A DNA stretch of 64,000 nucleotides, from assembly GCA_013289855.1 (NCBI GenBank), contig JABCZD010000005.1, forward strand, positions 124,001-188,000. The letters are read 5' to 3'. Position numbers and translations under genes: made by a program. Below, piece after piece: positions 62,559-64,000 of the stretch. Every line of letters starts with the position of its first letter. Within the stretch, counting starts at the first letter, position 1. A model generated the notes under the pieces. The model saw only the letters and a program-made list of their open reading frames with translations, searched no databases and was not told where the DNA came from. The DNA is from Acidobacteriota bacterium. GTDB lineage: Bacteria; Acidobacteriota; Terriglobia; Acidiferrales; UBA7541.

Positions 62559-63854
62559 TTATTCCGTTATCACCGTGGCATCCACGTTCATTCCCGGCCG
62601 CAGCACCGCTTTTTCCGGCGGAATGGGGTCGAGCACGATTTTTACCGGAATGCGCTGCACCACTTTTACGTAATTTCCCGTGGCATTTTCCGGGGGCAGC
62701 AAGCTCAGCACCGAACCGGTGGCTCCGGCGATGGAATCGACGTGCCCGCTAAAAGTCTTGCCATAGGTATCGACTTGCACCTCGGCTTTTTGCCCGGGCC
62801 TCATGTCGCGCAGCTGGGTTTCTTTGAAATTGGCGGTCACCCAAACGTCTTGCAGCGGCACGACCACCAGCAAGCCCTGACCGATTTGCACGATCTGTCC
62901 GTTTTCCACTTGCTTGTGCGTGGCTATACCGTCGATCGGCGCCACCACTTCCGTGTAGCTCAGATTCAGCTTGGCCGCTTCCAGCGCGGCTTGCGCTTGT
63001 TCCACCTTAGCCAGCTTGGAGCGCGCATCCGCGGAGCGCATGATCACCTCATGGCTGCCAGCCTGCGCGGTTGTAACTCCCGCGCGCGCCTGGTCCACGC
63101 GAGCCTTCGCCATGGCTACTTGCGATTGCATCATCTCCAGATTGCGGTTGGCTTGCGTCAATTTTTCCTGGTCCGCGCGCAACGCGCTGCTGGTGGCGTC
63201 GGCGTTGGCTCGCGCGGAGTCGTACAATTGTTGGGAAATTTCTCCCTTTTCGAGCAGCGGTTTGTAACGCGCCAGATCCGCTTTCGCAAATTCCGCGTTG
63301 GCGCGGCTCTTGTCGATGTTGGCCTGCGCGTATGCCAGGTCCGCGGTGCGCGCCTGCTCATACATGGTCTGCGCCCGTTCCAGGTCCGCCTGCGCCGCCA
63401 GCAACCCGGCGTCGGCGCTGGAATTTCCGCTGGCCACGTTGGTCTGGGTGCGTGGCACATCGGCTCCGGCGGACTGCGCATCGCTCTGCGCCACATCCAG
63501 CGCGGCTTGCGCCTGGTCCACGGCCGCCTGGTAATCGCGCGGGTCAATCTTCAATAACACTTGGCCGGCTTTCACCGCTTCATTGTCGTTTACAAAAACT
63601 TGCTGCACGCGCCCGCCGATTTTCGCGGCGATCGGCGTGATGTGCCCGTCCACTTGCGCGTCATCTGTGCTTTCGCGCTGACGGTAGTAAAGAAAAAGCC
63701 CCACGATCACCGTCAACGCCACGATCCCGCCGGTAATCAACAATTTCTGGACACGAGGATTCGCGAGCCCTTTTGGCGCCGGCTTTACCGGCTCTTCCAA
63801 GGGGATAGGGATGCGTGTTGCATTCTCCAGTCCGACTTCGATCTCGACGCTCAT
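62559..63854 (-). CDS. HlyD/EmrA-type periplasmic adaptor
   Basis: 431 aa. One N-terminal membrane helix (about 35-57, LLITGGIVALTVIVGLFLYY), then the first lipoyl half (DAQVDGHITPIAAKIGGRV), a very long alpha-helical coiled-coil hairpin (about 110-280, rich in Ala/Gln), the second lipoyl half (VVAPIDGIATHKQVENGQIVQIGQ) and a beta-barrel. It joins the MFS pump to a TolC channel. The ATG at 63852-63854 has GAGGGAACG upstream; upstream in-frame starts were rejected. Confidence 0.94.
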   Translation of the reverse strand: MSVEIEVGLENATRIPIPLEEPVKPAPKGLANPRVQKLLITGGIVALTVIVGLFLYYRQRESTDDAQVDGHITPIAAKIGGRVQQVFVNDNEAVKAGQVLLKIDPRDYQAAVDQAQAALDVAQSDAQSAGADVPRTQTNVASGNSSADAGLLAAQADLERAQTMYEQARTADLAYAQANIDKSRANAEFAKADLARYKPLLEKGEISQQLYDSARANADATSSALRADQEKLTQANRNLEMMQSQVAMAKARVDQARAGVTTAQAGSHEVIMRSADARSKLAKVEQAQAALEAAKLNLSYTEVVAPIDGIATHKQVENGQIVQIGQGLLVVVPLQDVWVTANFKETQLRDMRPGQKAEVQVDTYGKTFSGHVDSIAGATGSVLSLLPPENATGNYVKVVQRIPVKIVLDPIPPEKAVLRPGMNVDATVITE

Positions 63855-63861
63855 CGTTCCC

Positions 63862-64000
63862 TCACTTGGCGTATAGCTTTTCCATCTGCCCGATGGACCG
63901 CGCATAGTCCGCTCGCGCCTGATTGAAGCGATACAGCGCGGCGATCTGATTGTCATTGGCGCGCGCCAGCGCATCTTGCGCTTGAATCACCTCGATATTG
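63862..64000 (-). CDS. TolC-family outer-membrane channel, C-terminal fragment (runs off window)
   Basis: Only the last 45 codons are visible. They read EVIQAQDALARANDNQIA then YRFNQARADYARSIGQ and end in KLYAK; this is the typical C-terminal helix of an OEP/TolC protein (A-x-x-x-Y-x-x-A-x-x-x-Y/L). The stop codon is 7 bp upstream of the adaptor start, completing a TolC-EmrA-EmrB operon. No further detail can be given. Confidence 0.8.
   Translation of the reverse strand, partial: NIEVIQAQDALARANDNQIAALYRFNQARADYARSIGQMEKLYAK

Overview
The window is a 64 kb piece of a GC-rich, Gram-negative chromosome, most likely from the phylum Acidobacteriota. The pointers are a TonB-dependent receptor with an N-terminal carboxypeptidase-regulatory-like domain, many exported beta-propeller, TPR and DinB proteins, and small Cys/His-rich proteins of kinds common in that phylum. 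The phylum is an inference from gene content; no rRNA or tRNA gene was seen.

Left part (1-13.8 kb): the replication-origin neighbourhood. Reading leftwards on the minus strand come dnaA, dnaN, gyrB, a small ORF, gyrA, a 7-bladed lactonase-like propeller and an M14 carboxypeptidase that runs off the left edge. A plus-strand short-chain dehydrogenase sits between dnaA and dnaN. DnaA-box-like 9-mers lie on both sides of the dnaA/dehydrogenase block, so oriC is probably here. gyrB has a long leader behind a good sigma70-type promoter. From 13.8 to 21.8 kb follow an exported propeller, a YmdB-type phosphodiesterase, an unannotated 6S RNA, an acyltransferase, a membrane-anchored MutS-like ATPase, a TPR protein and an outer-membrane barrel.

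21.9-34.9 kb is a metal-homeostasis island. The minus strand carries an RcnR-type sensor, a P1B ATPase without the CPC motif, a small exported CxxC protein and a TonB receptor, plus a CNB-DUF1003 protein. The plus strand carries a second small CxxC protein and a complete CzcCBA-type efflux system. The sensor has the His3-Cys35-His60-His64 pattern of RcnR and a TACT-N7-AGTA operator directly upstream, which points to nickel/cobalt rather than copper.

34.9-50.6 kb is mixed: two exported proteins, a PEGA-trypsin-like protease, a divergent EF-G paralogue, a low-complexity Cys/His protein, a cystathionine gamma-synthase-type enzyme, a cold-shock protein, an ArsR/SRPBCC pair, an MltD-like transglycosylase, a histone-H1-like charge-segregated protein and a HipA_2-like/DUF3037 pair. 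Several distinct intergenic palindromes, some REP-like, are found here.

50.7-57.3 kb is a 2-oxoacid dehydrogenase operon read leftwards (lpd, lipB, E1 alpha, E1 beta, a zinc-ribbon protein, E2). The right end holds small hypothetical genes, a DinB protein, pheA, an ECF sigma factor and an EmrAB/TolC-type tripartite exporter that runs off the right edge. No CRISPR array, insertion sequence or prophage was recognised.
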